Shown here: positions 9,001-17,198 of the stretch, piece after piece | Numbering within the stretch: the first letter of the stretch is position 1 | Layout: the number at the start of each line of letters is the position of its first letter | Origin: an uncultured Acetatifactor sp. | GTDB lineage: Bacteria > Bacillota > Clostridia > Lachnospirales > Lachnospiraceae | Length of the DNA stretch: 64,000 nucleotides | Assembly (NCBI GenBank): GCA_910584865.1 | Contig: CAJUCE010000029.1 | Location: 1-64,000, forward strand | Reading direction: 5' to 3' | Made by a program: the position numbers and the translations under genes | Notes under the pieces: generated by a model | Seen by the model: the letters and a program-made list of their open reading frames with translations, nothing else | What the model was told of the DNA's origin: nothing | Databases searched by the model: none

Positions 9001-9708
9001 GTGCTGTGTGAGAAGCCCATGGCTTTTTCACGAGGCCAGACAGAAGAACTTTTTACATTGGCAAAGGAAAGACAGCTGGTTCTCATGGAAGGAATTAAAA
9101 CGGCATACTGCCCTGGATTTGCCCAGCTGATCAGTTTGGCCAAAAGCGGTAAGATCGGCGAAATCCGGGATGTGGAAGCCTGTTTTTCACGGCTGACAGC
9201 GCCGCATCTGCGGGAGATGGTAGACGCGGAGTACGGGGGAGCCTTTTTGGAATTCGGGAGTTATACGGTGCTTCCTATCGTAAAGCTGTTGGGCGGAAAG
9301 TATGAAAGGATTAAGATCAGCAGTATTCTGGCTGAAAACGGAGTGGATCTGTATACAAAGATTTATTTCGATTATCCCGGAGGGATGGCCACATCCAAGA
9401 CAGGCGTGGGAGTAAAATCGGAGGGGCAGCTGCTGATTTCCGGGACAAAGGGATATATTCTGGCGGAATCACCCTGGTGGCTGACCAGGAAATTCCAGGT
9501 AAGGTATGAGGATCCTGCAAAGATAGAGACTTATACGCCCAATTTCCTGGGAGATGGCCTGCGGTACGAGATCGGAGAGTTCGCGTTGCGGATTAACGGG
9601 CGGGGCGGGCATCCCTTTAAGCTGACGGAGGAAGAGACTCTGGCTATGGCAAGTGTGGTGGAGTGTTTTATGGAGGAGAGGAAGAGGCAGAGGGAAGGGC
9701 TGCGGTAG
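6055..9708 (+). CDS. Trifunctional fusion: metallophosphoesterase, TagD-like cytidylyltransferase, Gfo/Idh/MocA oxidoreductase
   Basis: 1217 residues. Residues 1-130 form an unrecognised, perhaps carbohydrate-binding, N-terminus. Residues 154-216 are nine 7-residue repeats. Residues about 255-600 form a calcineurin-like phosphoesterase: DSHY near 267, LGDATD, GNHD at 340-343, FSHVPP, GHNHAD at 538-543. Residues 637-729 are 12-residue repeats. Residues 767-895 form a cytidylyltransferase with TYGTFDLFHEGH and TPDISSTMLRK, as in glycerol-3-phosphate cytidylyltransferase TagD. Residues about 899-1217 form a Gfo/Idh/MocA dehydrogenase (GVVGTGRIAP, CEKPMA). AAGGAATC precedes the ATG. It may make or reduce a CDP-activated polyol and remove a phosphate. 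The precise substrate is unknown. The fusion is seen directly; the joint pathway is inferred. Confidence 0.88.
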   Translation: MFDGKPEWKATGGYTINGKNGIAQRQEDRACTLHFYRAEKGDMLHLLDGKYEYAVATYALKTDPKYIYTYDYQPEENWTEYRHDLEADNWNRKDYVFTEKVYFRVVFRNEAKQSGPFGLEEILQWRRAEREGAEKRKEKRPQEESGRAQEKDKRLQEKEGRLEERESKQQEGKEGLREREGKSQERKGRLEEWESRSQEGGSRPKEGRDSVQEKNGGQQDVGDDLWESSVGSWRPESQEDLRREAESTVQAVCDRQTRDSLNFLLMTDSHYTVNGTWRDTLYNLHMTVDALKERGVRPEGFLHLGDATDGLVQAEITRDYVEAMQKDIRDLGLPLYYVLGNHDSNYFRNNPERFSEKEMRELYLPEREKIYCRKQGQLPTIECGAGTAPFIGSEEYTSDKLYHRNRYANPVIGHGMKCTSSDKLYYYQDFAAEHLRMIFLDSFDPNESVRYGFHEEELDWLEDLLAQTPLDWYVLVFSHVPPTPRLHYWSKEIRGSSRLIRILRDFQKRSGADAIREKACGNGKHPKAGGKLLGFIHGHNHADQIDYEEGFPIIAIGCNKCEYFEDKKPEGAVTYKRALGTVSQDLWDVLVISTENGTMDFVRFGAGEDRHVSLREAEGHVVGELIGSYVAEQTEQGGEDRPEGKGEQGCEARQDEEGKQSGEARQDGKGKQSGEARQDGKGKQGGEARQDGKGKQSGEAWQDEEGKQGGENRQDRQRGENRQDRQGKQSGQCRQSGSSSQALERQRTGKLPVTGKSDGSRREEKPMKRVITYGTFDLFHEGHYNILKRAKALGDYLIVGVTTEHYDEQRGKINIVDSLLERIENVRSTGLVDEIIIEDHEGQKIEDVQKYDVDIFTLGSDWKGTFDYLKAYCQVVYLERTPDISSTMLRKGKFPIIRMGVVGTGRIAPRFIAEAKFVSGLNVQSVYNPHRESADTFAAQHFLDAYSDSFDSFLSAVDAIYIASPHETHYDYTRQALLAGKHVLCEKPMAFSRGQTEELFTLAKERQLVLMEGIKTAYCPGFAQLISLAKSGKIGEIRDVEACFSRLTAPHLREMVDAEYGGAFLEFGSYTVLPIVKLLGGKYERIKISSILAENGVDLYTKIYFDYPGGMATSKTGVGVKSEGQLLISGTKGYILAESPWWLTRKFQVRYEDPAKIETYTPNFLGDGLRYEIGEFALRINGRGGHPFKLTEEETLAMASVVECFMEERKRQREGLR
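6514..6702 (+). repeat. In-frame 21-bp tandem repeat, 9 units
   Basis: Nine 21-base units encode degenerate heptads such as RLQEKEG, RLEERES, KQQEGKE, GLREREG, KSQERKG. They are rich in Glu, Arg, Lys and Gln and form a charged, probably helical or disordered linker between the N-terminal region and the phosphoesterase of the 6055 gene. The unit is a multiple of three, so copy-number change would keep the frame. Confidence 0.8.
7963..8241 (+). repeat. In-frame 36-bp tandem repeat, about 7.75 units
   Basis: Units of 12 residues of the type GEARQDGKGKQS, the central ones differing at only one to three positions (for example 8035-8070, 8071-8106, 8107-8142). One later unit is shortened to 27 bases. 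The array forms the linker between the phosphoesterase and the cytidylyltransferase. The near-identity of the central units points to recent expansion. Confidence 0.9.
8336..8355 (+). promoter_or_regulatory. Possible internal ribosome-binding site and start in the fusion gene
   Basis: AGGAGAGAGGAGAAGCCG immediately precedes ATGAAGAGGGTAATC at 8353, the exact beginning of the cytidylyltransferase domain (MKRVITYGTFDLF). TagD proteins normally begin with this motif. The spacing is suitable for initiation. A second, shorter product (cytidylyltransferase plus oxidoreductase, 451 residues) could thus be made from the same message. Confidence 0.4.
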
Positions 9709-9835
9709 TAAAACAGAAAAGCAGGAATTGGGCAGTAGCTTGGGGACAGGCATTCTGCAGCCAGAGATAAGGGATAGCCTGCAGCCGGCGGAGGAGTATC
9801 TGGTAGGATGAATATATTGCAAGAGGTTGGGAGCA

Positions 9836-12052
9836 ATGCTTAAATATGTGAAAAAGCAGATAGGTGAATTATTGGAGACACTGGAGGAAGCCAGGCAGGA
9901 GGCCATAACTGCTATTCGAGACGCGGACAGTGCAAGGCTGATCAATATATTGGCGGATGTTCAGGAGGCGGCTGTTGCCATCGGAGACCGGATTGAGGAA
10001 GCGGAAGGATTGAAGATTGGGGATGAGGATGCCGGGGCGAATGAGCACAGTGAAGTGCAGGTTTGCAGCAGGCATATAGATACGAATGCTCCGGCGGCGG
10101 AGATCATCAGCATATTGGAGCAGTACTGTGAATTCCTTTGGAGGATAACGCAGGAACGGGATGCAGGGAGACAGCAGGCGCTGATAGAGGAAGCCTGGGC
10201 GCTTCTGGGTAATGCGGAGCGGAAGCTGGAACAGATTCCGGAGCAGATGGCGGCGGTTTTTATGCCCTATAAGGCGTCTATGTGGGATTCTATGGAGAGT
10301 ATATGGATGGCAGCCTGCGCGGATCCGGATTGCGTGCCTTTCGTGGTGCCGATTCCTTATTTTGACTTGAAGAATGGGGAGATAACAGAACGGCATTATG
10401 AAGGAGGATTGCTTCCGGATTATGTACCTGTGATTCATTATAACGATTTTCCGCTGGAAGAACTGCATCCGGAAGCCATTTTTCTCCATAATCCCTTTGA
10501 CGACTGCAATACGGTTACCAGCGTATTGCCCCAGTTTTATTCCGGCGAGCTGAAGAAAGTGGCGGACAGATTAATCTACATACCTTATTTTGTAACAGGT
10601 GAGGCTGTATTTCGGACCCACAGGTATCTTCCGTCTTATGAGAATATGGATTTCATTGTGACCCAGTGCGAGAAAACCATTGAGTCCTTTTCAGCAGAGC
10701 TTCCCAGGGAGAAATTTCTGCCATTCGGCACGCCCATTGCGGACAGGGTACTTCGGCTGGAAAGAGAAAAGCCGGAGATTCCCGAGGAGTGGAAGCCGCA
10801 GCTGAAGAATGGACAGGATTTTGGAGGAGATAAAGTAGTAATGCTGAACGCCAGCATTACGATGATGATGGGACAGAGGGAGCGGTTTCTCGATAAACTG
10901 GAATACATCATAGAGACGGCAGGGCAGAGAGAAGGGATCACATTGGTGTGGAGGCCTCATCCTTTGCTGGCGGCAACGGCAAAGAGTATGGGGGAGAAGT
11001 ATGTGGAGAGACTAGCATTTCTGGAGGATAAATTCCTGAGGGAGAAAATCGGGGTTTTGGACAAGACACCGGATGTAGGGGTAACAGTGGCTCTCTGTGA
11101 CGCTTATTTGGGAGAAATTTCATCTTCGGTCGTCCACATGTTTGGGATTGCCGGGAAGCCCAGGTTTTATATTAATCTGCAGATACCGGAGGAAGTTTAT
11201 GACGGCCGTACCGGAGGAGCTGGAGGCGGTGATGCGGATAGAGAGAAATCCGGTACGGGAAACGCAGAGCCGGATTGGCATCAGGATGAAGAAAACAAGA
11301 AGTCGGATTACTATCGGGATGAGGAAAACAAGAAGCCAGTTCGGTATCGGAGTGAAGAAAACGCAGGGGCGGATCGGTATCGGAATGAGGAAAATACAGA
11401 GCCAGATTGGCATCGGGATGAAGGAAATACAGAGCCGGACTGGTATCAGGATAAGGGGAGCAGAATGGCTGTGAGCGCTATGTGCCAGAGCGGAGACAAA
11501 GAATATTTTGTATTAGACAATATGGGGTGGATCCTGGAGAAGGACGCAGGAACGGACAGCGGGTACATGCCCTTGGTCCGCATTCCGGGCTGGGAAATCG
11601 TCCGCGGCCGGGCATATAGGAGAGTGGAGGTAAAGGAAGGCTGTATTTGGCTCTATCCGGAGAATGCGCAGGGGACTTTTATCTATGATATCAAGTGCGG
11701 AAGAATGAGGAAGATATTCGGGAGAGAGGAGAACGAAGGCTTCGGAACAGAGGATAGAGATGCTGCAGATAAGCGCGTTGCAGATTGGACCTTCATAGAG
11801 CCGGATGAGAAATGTATCTCCATAATAAGGGCGGAGCGATTCAGACGTGGGAATCCGGGTCACGTATGGTATGAGGGAGAGCAAAGCAGGCTGGATGATT
11901 ATTTTCGGTTTCTGGAGACAACAGATAGAGAAGACCTGAAGGGGTCTCTGGGAGCATATCCTTTATGGATAGCGAACCTGGACGGAAGCTGCGGGGAGAA
12001 GGTGCTGCAGGCGGTGAAAGCAAGCTGTTTTCAAGTAGGAAGGGAATCATAA
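9836..12052 (+). CDS. CDP-glycerol glycerophosphotransferase-like protein
   Basis: 738 residues from the ATG at 9836, preceded by AAGAGG at 9 bases. A TTG at 9827 is also in frame but lacks space for a ribosome-binding site. Residues 1-150 are helical and charged. From about 150 the sequence (VFMPYKASMWDSMESIW, HNPFDD, LIYIPYFV) resembles TagB/TagF-type transferases, with VMLNASITMM, LVWRPHPLL near 370 and HMFGIAGKPRFY near 435, the usual C-terminal half. Residues 479-544 are 11-residue repeats. The end looks beta-propeller-like (RIPGWEIVRGRAYRR). These enzymes move polyol-phosphate from a CDP carrier onto an acceptor. A broken paralogue lies at 17199-18689 and a relative at 12074. The acceptor is unknown. 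Confidence 0.78.
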   Translation: MLKYVKKQIGELLETLEEARQEAITAIRDADSARLINILADVQEAAVAIGDRIEEAEGLKIGDEDAGANEHSEVQVCSRHIDTNAPAAEIISILEQYCEFLWRITQERDAGRQQALIEEAWALLGNAERKLEQIPEQMAAVFMPYKASMWDSMESIWMAACADPDCVPFVVPIPYFDLKNGEITERHYEGGLLPDYVPVIHYNDFPLEELHPEAIFLHNPFDDCNTVTSVLPQFYSGELKKVADRLIYIPYFVTGEAVFRTHRYLPSYENMDFIVTQCEKTIESFSAELPREKFLPFGTPIADRVLRLEREKPEIPEEWKPQLKNGQDFGGDKVVMLNASITMMMGQRERFLDKLEYIIETAGQREGITLVWRPHPLLAATAKSMGEKYVERLAFLEDKFLREKIGVLDKTPDVGVTVALCDAYLGEISSSVVHMFGIAGKPRFYINLQIPEEVYDGRTGGAGGGDADREKSGTGNAEPDWHQDEENKKSDYYRDEENKKPVRYRSEENAGADRYRNEENTEPDWHRDEGNTEPDWYQDKGSRMAVSAMCQSGDKEYFVLDNMGWILEKDAGTDSGYMPLVRIPGWEIVRGRAYRRVEVKEGCIWLYPENAQGTFIYDIKCGRMRKIFGREENEGFGTEDRDAADKRVADWTFIEPDEKCISIIRAERFRRGNPGHVWYEGEQSRLDDYFRFLETTDREDLKGSLGAYPLWIANLDGSCGEKVLQAVKASCFQVGRES
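11270..11467 (+). repeat. In-frame 33-bp tandem repeat, 6 units
   Basis: Six units of 11 residues of the type PDWHRDEGNTE / SDYYRDEENKK occupy residues 479-544 of the CDP-glycerol-transferase-like protein. The unit is a multiple of three bases. The encoded stretch is acidic and aromatic, unlike the folded parts on either side. Confidence 0.85.
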
Positions 12053-12073
12053 TCAGGAAGATGGGAAGCGAAA

Positions 12074-14620
12074 ATGGGAGAGCGAAGGAAGATACTGTTC
12101 GTGGTATACAGGACAGAGTGGTGGGGATGTTTTGACAGTTATTGCAGACAAGCGTGTGCGGAAGAGGATACGCTGTGTTATGTCATGCCCGTTCCGCGGT
12201 ATGAACGGAACGAACTCACGCTGAAGGTTGATTTTGACAGGGTGCATTTCAGGCCGGAGAAGCTGGCGCCATTGCTGCCGGAGGGGGCACAAATGGCGGA
12301 CTATCGGGAATTTTCCCTGGAGCAGGGATTTGAGAGAATTTATATCCATAATCCATATGAAAACGGGAGTCCTCTGGATACGGTGGAGGTGAAATACTAT
12401 GCCGCTAATTTGAAGCAATATGCAGAGAAGCTGATCTATGTGCCTCACCTGTTGAGCCTGCCGGTTACAAATTATGCGAATTGTAAGGCATTTGAATATG
12501 TGGATGCCATTTATGTATCCAACATGGATTCGAAATATGCGCTGGATGTCAAGTATGACAGTAAAGTGGAAGTAGTACCTTCCGGAATACCGGATTATCT
12601 GGACAGGCTCAGTGCTAAAATGGATGGACAGGGCAACATAGCGAACGGGCAGGGCAACACAGTGAAGGGGCAGGGTAATGCACGGAATGGAAAGAATCAT
12701 ATAGAGAATGGGCAGCAGACTCCTGCGAAAAAGAAATTGCTGTATTGCGTGTCCTTTGATGACCTGTATTGCGGATCGGAGAAACAGCTGGCCAAAATGC
12801 GGGATGTTTTCGAGTATGCCAGAGGAAATCAGGATATTTTGCTGATTTTTCGGCCGGATGAGGATATTCCGGTATTGAGATTGCAGCATCATTTGGGCGA
12901 TTCCATTTGGACGGAATATGAGGAGCTGGTTGCCTGGTTTGTCAAAAAGCGGATAGGCATCTATGACGGAACTCCGGATTTATATGAAATGGCGGTATTG
13001 GCGGACGGAATTTTATGTACAGGGCATCCCATGACGTCATTGTTCCGGATAGAGGGAAAGTATGTGTTGCAGTTGGATTGGACGAGGAGACCGATTCCCA
13101 ATAGGGAAGACAGGTGTATCCCTGCACTCTGTGCAATAACGGCTGAGGAGATGGGAGAGGAAATCGAATTGTGGTTTGTTCCGGAACGGACGAAGCTGAT
13201 ATGCCGTATGAGGATTTCCGGAAATGCGGCTCCAGGCAATAGCGGAAGCAATCGAAGCGCGGGAGCAGGCAGGGCAGGCGGCAGGAAGAAGGCGCATAAG
13301 CACTTGTCGGGACCAAAGGTGGAAATTGTTGCGGAAGTGCCGGATGAGATGATAGGGGGGCTTAATTATATTAATGTTACGAAGGTGGGGCATTGCCTGT
13401 ATTTATCCCCTCATGCTTCGGACGGTATCTGGAAGTATGATTTGAACACAGGAACCTTCAGCAAACAATATCTGCAGGGGGCTGTGCACGCAAACACAGG
13501 TGTTACGTTTTCCTATGGGAAATATCTGTATATGATTCCTAGGCTGTATCGGGGAATTGTAAAATATGATACGGAAACCGGGGAAGCCGCGGTCATAGAC
13601 GGATGGGTGGAGGCGCTGGAGCAATATGTAGATGAGGCCTGTAAAGTGGAGCCCTACTTTGTCTGGGCGGTAAATCAGGAAGGGAGTGTCCTTTATATGG
13701 CCTCTTCCAAGAGCGATGTCTGGATGGAATTTGACATGAGTAATGATACCTGGACGTTGAGGTCCATGGGGCTTTCGGGGAAGAAGTTTGCCCATATGGT
13801 GAAGGACGGTGAATGGGTGTGGCTGCTGCCGTTCTGCGGGGATGAGATTGTATTGTGGAACTGCAGGACCGGAGAGGGGCAGGCGGTTTATGAAACTGTC
13901 AATGTGGAAGCCAGAAATGCGCCCTATGGTTTTTTTGTAGACAGAGGGGACGCGGTGATTTGCTTTCCACAGCAGAAGACGGATCATTTTTTGGTGATAG
14001 AGAAGCCTTATTTGTCTGGAAAGACGGGGGCGGAAAGGACAGCAGAGACAGATAGGACGGCGGAGGCAAATAGGATAGCAGAGACAAATAGTATAGCCAG
14101 GACAAATAGGACAGCAGAGGCAAATAGGATAGCAGAGACAGATAGGACGGTGGAGATGGATCGGGCAGCAGAGACAGTTTGGATGGTGGAAGCCAATATG
14201 GGGGATGATGCCGTAGATGCAGGCGCATGGATAAAGAATATTAAAGCGAGGGAAGTCAGGAATGGGCTGCCCTGCGGTGTTGAGGCCAATTTGACGGAGT
14301 ATCAAAAGCAGCGCAACATGGGGTATCAGTATGTAAAAAGGCTGGACAGCGGACTGATACTTGCCTATGAATATTATGACGGGTCATTTTTGCTTCTGAA
14401 TGAGAATCTGCAGGCAGTGAAGAAGATTTCCTGCAGATTGCCGATAGAGGCTGTCAGGCAGCAGCAGGATACTATATGGATGAATGGGCAGTGCAGCGGC
14501 AGGTTCCATGGAGCGATCAGCGAATGCTATTCTATTCCTGCGATGATGGAATATTTTGTCAGGCATGGAGATATGGACAGGGAGAGGATCCGGGAGAGAT
14601 ATCGAAGGTATTATCGATAA
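12074..14620 (+). CDS. CDP-glycerol-phosphotransferase-like protein with C-terminal propeller-like domain
   Basis: 848 residues. Residues 1-390 resemble the upstream gene and TagF-like enzymes: ILFVVYRTEWWGCFDSY, IYIHNPYENGSPLD, KLIYVPHLLSL, DAIYVSNMDSKY, VVPSGIPDYLDRL, ILLIFRPDEDIP, GTPDLYEMAVLADGILCTG. A 7-residue repeat linker (185-212) and a Gly/Arg-rich linker (about 380-415) interrupt it. Residues about 420-848 hold repeated strands such as HCLYLSPHASDGIWKYDL and GKYLYMIPRLYRGIVKYD, which look like a kelch-type propeller. A 6-residue repeat array lies at 659-712. GGAAG lies shortly before the ATG, 21 bases after the previous stop, so both genes are probably co-transcribed. Confidence 0.7.
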   Translation: MGERRKILFVVYRTEWWGCFDSYCRQACAEEDTLCYVMPVPRYERNELTLKVDFDRVHFRPEKLAPLLPEGAQMADYREFSLEQGFERIYIHNPYENGSPLDTVEVKYYAANLKQYAEKLIYVPHLLSLPVTNYANCKAFEYVDAIYVSNMDSKYALDVKYDSKVEVVPSGIPDYLDRLSAKMDGQGNIANGQGNTVKGQGNARNGKNHIENGQQTPAKKKLLYCVSFDDLYCGSEKQLAKMRDVFEYARGNQDILLIFRPDEDIPVLRLQHHLGDSIWTEYEELVAWFVKKRIGIYDGTPDLYEMAVLADGILCTGHPMTSLFRIEGKYVLQLDWTRRPIPNREDRCIPALCAITAEEMGEEIELWFVPERTKLICRMRISGNAAPGNSGSNRSAGAGRAGGRKKAHKHLSGPKVEIVAEVPDEMIGGLNYINVTKVGHCLYLSPHASDGIWKYDLNTGTFSKQYLQGAVHANTGVTFSYGKYLYMIPRLYRGIVKYDTETGEAAVIDGWVEALEQYVDEACKVEPYFVWAVNQEGSVLYMASSKSDVWMEFDMSNDTWTLRSMGLSGKKFAHMVKDGEWVWLLPFCGDEIVLWNCRTGEGQAVYETVNVEARNAPYGFFVDRGDAVICFPQQKTDHFLVIEKPYLSGKTGAERTAETDRTAEANRIAETNSIARTNRTAEANRIAETDRTVEMDRAAETVWMVEANMGDDAVDAGAWIKNIKAREVRNGLPCGVEANLTEYQKQRNMGYQYVKRLDSGLILAYEYYDGSFLLLNENLQAVKKISCRLPIEAVRQQQDTIWMNGQCSGRFHGAISECYSIPAMMEYFVRHGDMDRERIRERYRRYYR
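12626..12709 (+). repeat. In-frame 21-bp tandem repeat, 4 units
   Basis: Four 7-residue units, GQGNIAN, GQGNTVK, GQGNARN, GKNHIEN, lie inside the transferase-like domain of the 12074 protein as a flexible insert before AKKKLLYCVSFDD. Confidence 0.75.
14048..14209 (+). repeat. In-frame 18-bp tandem repeat, 9 units
   Basis: Nine 6-residue units such as TDRTAE, ANRIAE, TNSIAR, TNRTAE, ANRIAE, TDRTVE make a charged linker within the propeller-like part of the 12074 protein. Two units (ANRIAE) are identical. The length is a multiple of three. Confidence 0.85.
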
Positions 14621-14779
14621 CCTGCGTTGGTTATACGAGAATGATTTTCGCTGGTTAAGTAAGATTTCCTTCCGATTTCATGTGTGCCGAAGCGCATGGG
14701 ATTATGGTATAGCACATGCCAAAGAAATATGAATTGAGGAATAAGGTGTGAATTTTGCAGAGGACTGCTTCAATTATAC
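14621..14779 (+). other. Non-coding or decayed stretch before the remnant zone
   Basis: About 160 bases with no intact gene, promoter or clear terminator. It separates the CDP-glycerol-transferase-like genes from the scar region. Confidence 0.4.
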
Positions 14780-14991
14780 CGGATTAAGAAGGCGGCCAGA
14801 GTCGTCATTGGGGGAGCGACAGGCAGGGCAGCCTGCGGCGGGGATTGGACATGATTCTGGAAATCGGCGGCAGGGCGAAGGAACTTGTCGTCATCCATGA
14901 CGGGGGACGGCCGCTGGTAGACCTTGACACAATCATTTTCAATTCCACCAAAGATGAGCATATCACATGTAATGTTAAAGCTAAAAGGTAA
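14780..14991 (+). pseudogene. Remnant resembling an IspD/TarI-type cytidylyltransferase
   Basis: Two short stretches in different frames, RVVIGGAT (from about 14790) and GRAKELVVIHDGGRPLVD (within the frame 14851-14991), match the central GGxTRxxS and HDGxRPxV regions of IspD/TarI cytidylyltransferases. The start of the gene and its 3' half are missing. The frame ends at the TAA formed by the left end of the insertion sequence. A TarI-like activity would fit a polyol-phosphate pathway, but the identification rests on two short motifs. Confidence 0.35.
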
Positions 14992-16590
14992 GAGCGCACT
15001 CAGCTCTGACGCTTAAAAAATATTTCGTAAAAAAACCTCCCATTTTATGGGAAAATGCGAGATAATAGAATTGACCAAAAAACTATTTTTTCGCACACCC
15101 ATAAAAGAGAGGAGGTCTTACCATGAAGCAGGAATGAAAATAACGCGAAAGGATACAAGGGAACACCTGGAGCAGTTGGAACTCGCATGCGAACTGGCAA
15201 AGCTGATCCGGCACTTCTTCCCAGGCCTTGTGCCGCTGCTGAAGAAGCTCCCAGACCCAAGGAACCAGAGCTATACCACATACCCCGGGGCGGTTCTCCT
15301 GATGACCCGCATCCTTTCCTCTATATTCTACATCAGCAGCATGAGAAAGACAAGTGAAGAATTCAAATCGGACACGGTAATCGAAAATGTGTGGAGCCTT
15401 TACGGGAGGGGCCGGCCGTGGACGAGTTGCCGTACTGGGAGACCATCAACCGCTATCTGAAGTGGATGGACCCATGCGGGCTGCAGGAGGCCATAAGCAG
15501 CCTGTACCGCAGGCTGCTGCGCAACCATGCCTTTGAGGGCATGCGCATCAGGGGGAAGTACTGGCAGGTCATCATCGACGGGACGCAGCTGTACAGCACG
15601 CGTGGGGAACTGGATGAAAAGAGCCTGTACCGCATCCACCAGAGAGGGATGGAGGATGAGCACCGGGAAAGCAGGACTGTGAAAGGAAGGCCTGCTGGAG
15701 GCTGATGGAAAAGATAGCGGAGGCGTTCCCGAGGCTGCCCATCTGCCTGTGCGGGGACAGCCTGTATGCCTGTGCGGGGTTCTTCGGGAGATGCAGGGAG
15801 ATGGGCTGGAGGTACATCCTGCGGTACTAGGAGGGGAGCATCCCATACATCGCAGGGGAGTACCGGGCATTAAGGGAAAGAGAAGGGAACTATCAGGAGC
15901 AGGTGCTGGAAGACGGGAAGGAATGGTACGACTATGTGACGGACATTGATTATAACGGATACCATGTGAACCTGGTAGAATACGGGTCATGCAGGGAATG
16001 TGTATATAAAAAAGGGAAACGGAAAGGGGAAACCAGGAGGAGCAGAAGGACTTCTGGTTCGCTACGGACTTTCCTGTGGGCAGGAAGAACGTGGAGGCCT
16101 TGGTGCAAAGGGGAAGGATGCGCTGGAAGATAGAGAACGAGGGGTTCAACACGCAAAAGAGACAGGGGTACCATCTGGAGCATCAGTACAGCAAGGACTA
16201 CCAGTCGATGAAGAACCATTACTACCTGACACAGATCGGCCACATGGTGGCGCAGGCCATGGAAGCGTGGGAGAAGCTGTGGAGCCAGGACAGGCAGAGC
16301 AGGGAGCAGAGGCACCGGAGGGTACTGGAATCATTTAAGAAAGTGCGGCTAAAGGAAAATAGGGAAGAGATTGGAAGAAAGATCCAGATCAGGCTGTAGT
16401 TAGAGTAAGGGAGAGCATTGGAAGGAGGTGATGGCGAGACGGAAAGGAATAGATAAAGAAGCATATCGGGCAGAAGGGATTTTTGTGCCTTGCATGTGCA
16501 AGAGCCGTTGGCAGAGTGGCGAAAACAAAAAATCCTAATGTTCTAAGAGGAGATATAAAAGTTTTAGCGTCAAAGCTGAGAGCGCACTTA
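14989..16590 (+). mobile_element. Degenerate DDE insertion sequence with 25-bp terminal inverted repeats
   Basis: The left end, TAAGAGCGCACTCAGCTCTG and following bases (14989-15013), and the right end (16566-16590) are inverted repeats with 22 of 25 matches. The element is 1602 bp and encloses a broken transposase gene. No target-site duplication is visible, so it is old or its flanks were rearranged. The right end abuts an IS200 TnpA fragment, indicating insertion into or next to another element. Between the transposase end and the right repeat (16400-16565) no gene is seen. Confidence 0.75.
15123..16399 (+). pseudogene. DDE transposase, multiply frameshifted
   Basis: Homologous segments are spread over several frames: ITRKDTREHLEQLELACELA (from 15136), DELPYWETINRYLKWMDPC (from about 15420), a DDE-type strand WQVIIDGTQLYSTRGEL, then ICLCGDSLYACAGFF (about 15740) and WKIENEGFNTQKRQGYHLEH (about 16120), ending at 16399. 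These supply the D, D and E of a DDE transposase of the sort common in Lachnospiraceae. AGGAGG precedes the ATG at 15123, whose frame stops after four codons, showing an early frameshift. An in-frame TAG occurs near 15830. It cannot be functional. Confidence 0.8.
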
Positions 16591-16742
16591 TGATATTTGA
16601 CAGGCATCCGGAATACAGGGACAAATATGGAAGACATTTCTGGGCGAGAGGATACTATGCGGAGACAATTGGGCAGGTGAATGAAGATACGATCAAGAAA
16701 TATATAGAAGAACAAGAAGAATGTAGCAGGATAGAAGGATAG
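16590..16742 (+). pseudogene. C-terminal fragment of an IS200/IS605 TnpA (Y1 transposase)
   Basis: Fifty residues starting MIFDRHPEYRDKYGRHFWAR, then GYYAETIG and DTIKKYIEEQEE. This is the characteristic C-terminal third of the IS200 Y1 transposase, including the catalytic-tyrosine region (RGYYxxTxG). The N-terminal HUH half is absent: the right repeat of the DDE element lies immediately upstream. It is a truncated remnant. Confidence 0.8.
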
Positions 16743-16864
16743 ATGCCTCTTTTAAGAGGCTGCCAGGCACCATAGGTTAAAAAGATACTGCCTATAGGCA
16801 GAACCGAAAAAGAGGTTGCTTAGACACCGCCTATAGGAGGTACCGAGAAATGCCCTGAAGGGGC
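16743..16864 (+). repeat. Palindrome-rich right-end region of the IS200-type remnant
   Basis: A series of short palindromes follows the TnpA stop: GCCTCTTTTAAGAGGC (16745-16760), CTGCCTATAGGCAG (16788-16801), CCGCCTATAGGAGG (16827-16840) and GCCC-TGAAG-GGGC (16852-16864). IS200/IS605 elements have subterminal hairpins rather than inverted repeats at their ends, which fits this pattern. Confidence 0.55.
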
Positions 16865-17198
16865 TTATTCAGACCAACGGCAGAGCCGGTGGTCAAGCCG
16901 TATGGTTGTGATTTAATGACATTGGCAATCGACAGTAACACAAAAGGAGCTGCAGGAAGCTTTAAATAAAACAAGGATGTATATACAACAGCCCACAAGA
17001 TAGAAAACACAGCGAAATATGTGGTTAAGTTATCAGAAAATGTTCCGATATACTAAGTAGGGTTTTGGAGTGAACCTGGGGCAGAGATTGCCTGTTTTGC
17101 ATGGAAGCAGCCAATAGGAATGTTACGGAAAGTCGTTGCCATGCTTCTTGCGTGCAATGACTTTTTGTTTAAGATAGATAATTGAGGGATATAAAAAT
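16865..17198 (+). other. Degenerate stretch without a gene
   Basis: No intact frame. Short coding-like fragments occur (for example KYVVKLSENVPIY near 17020) but each soon meets a stop. It is probably decayed sequence between the IS remnant and the broken transferase gene. Confidence 0.35.

Noticed and set aside
16052..16315. Separate small genes in the transposase region
   Set aside because: All align as pieces of one frameshifted transposase.
14970..16610. Target-site duplication of the DDE element
   Set aside because: The bases flanking the two terminal repeats (AAAAGG and TGATAT) do not match.
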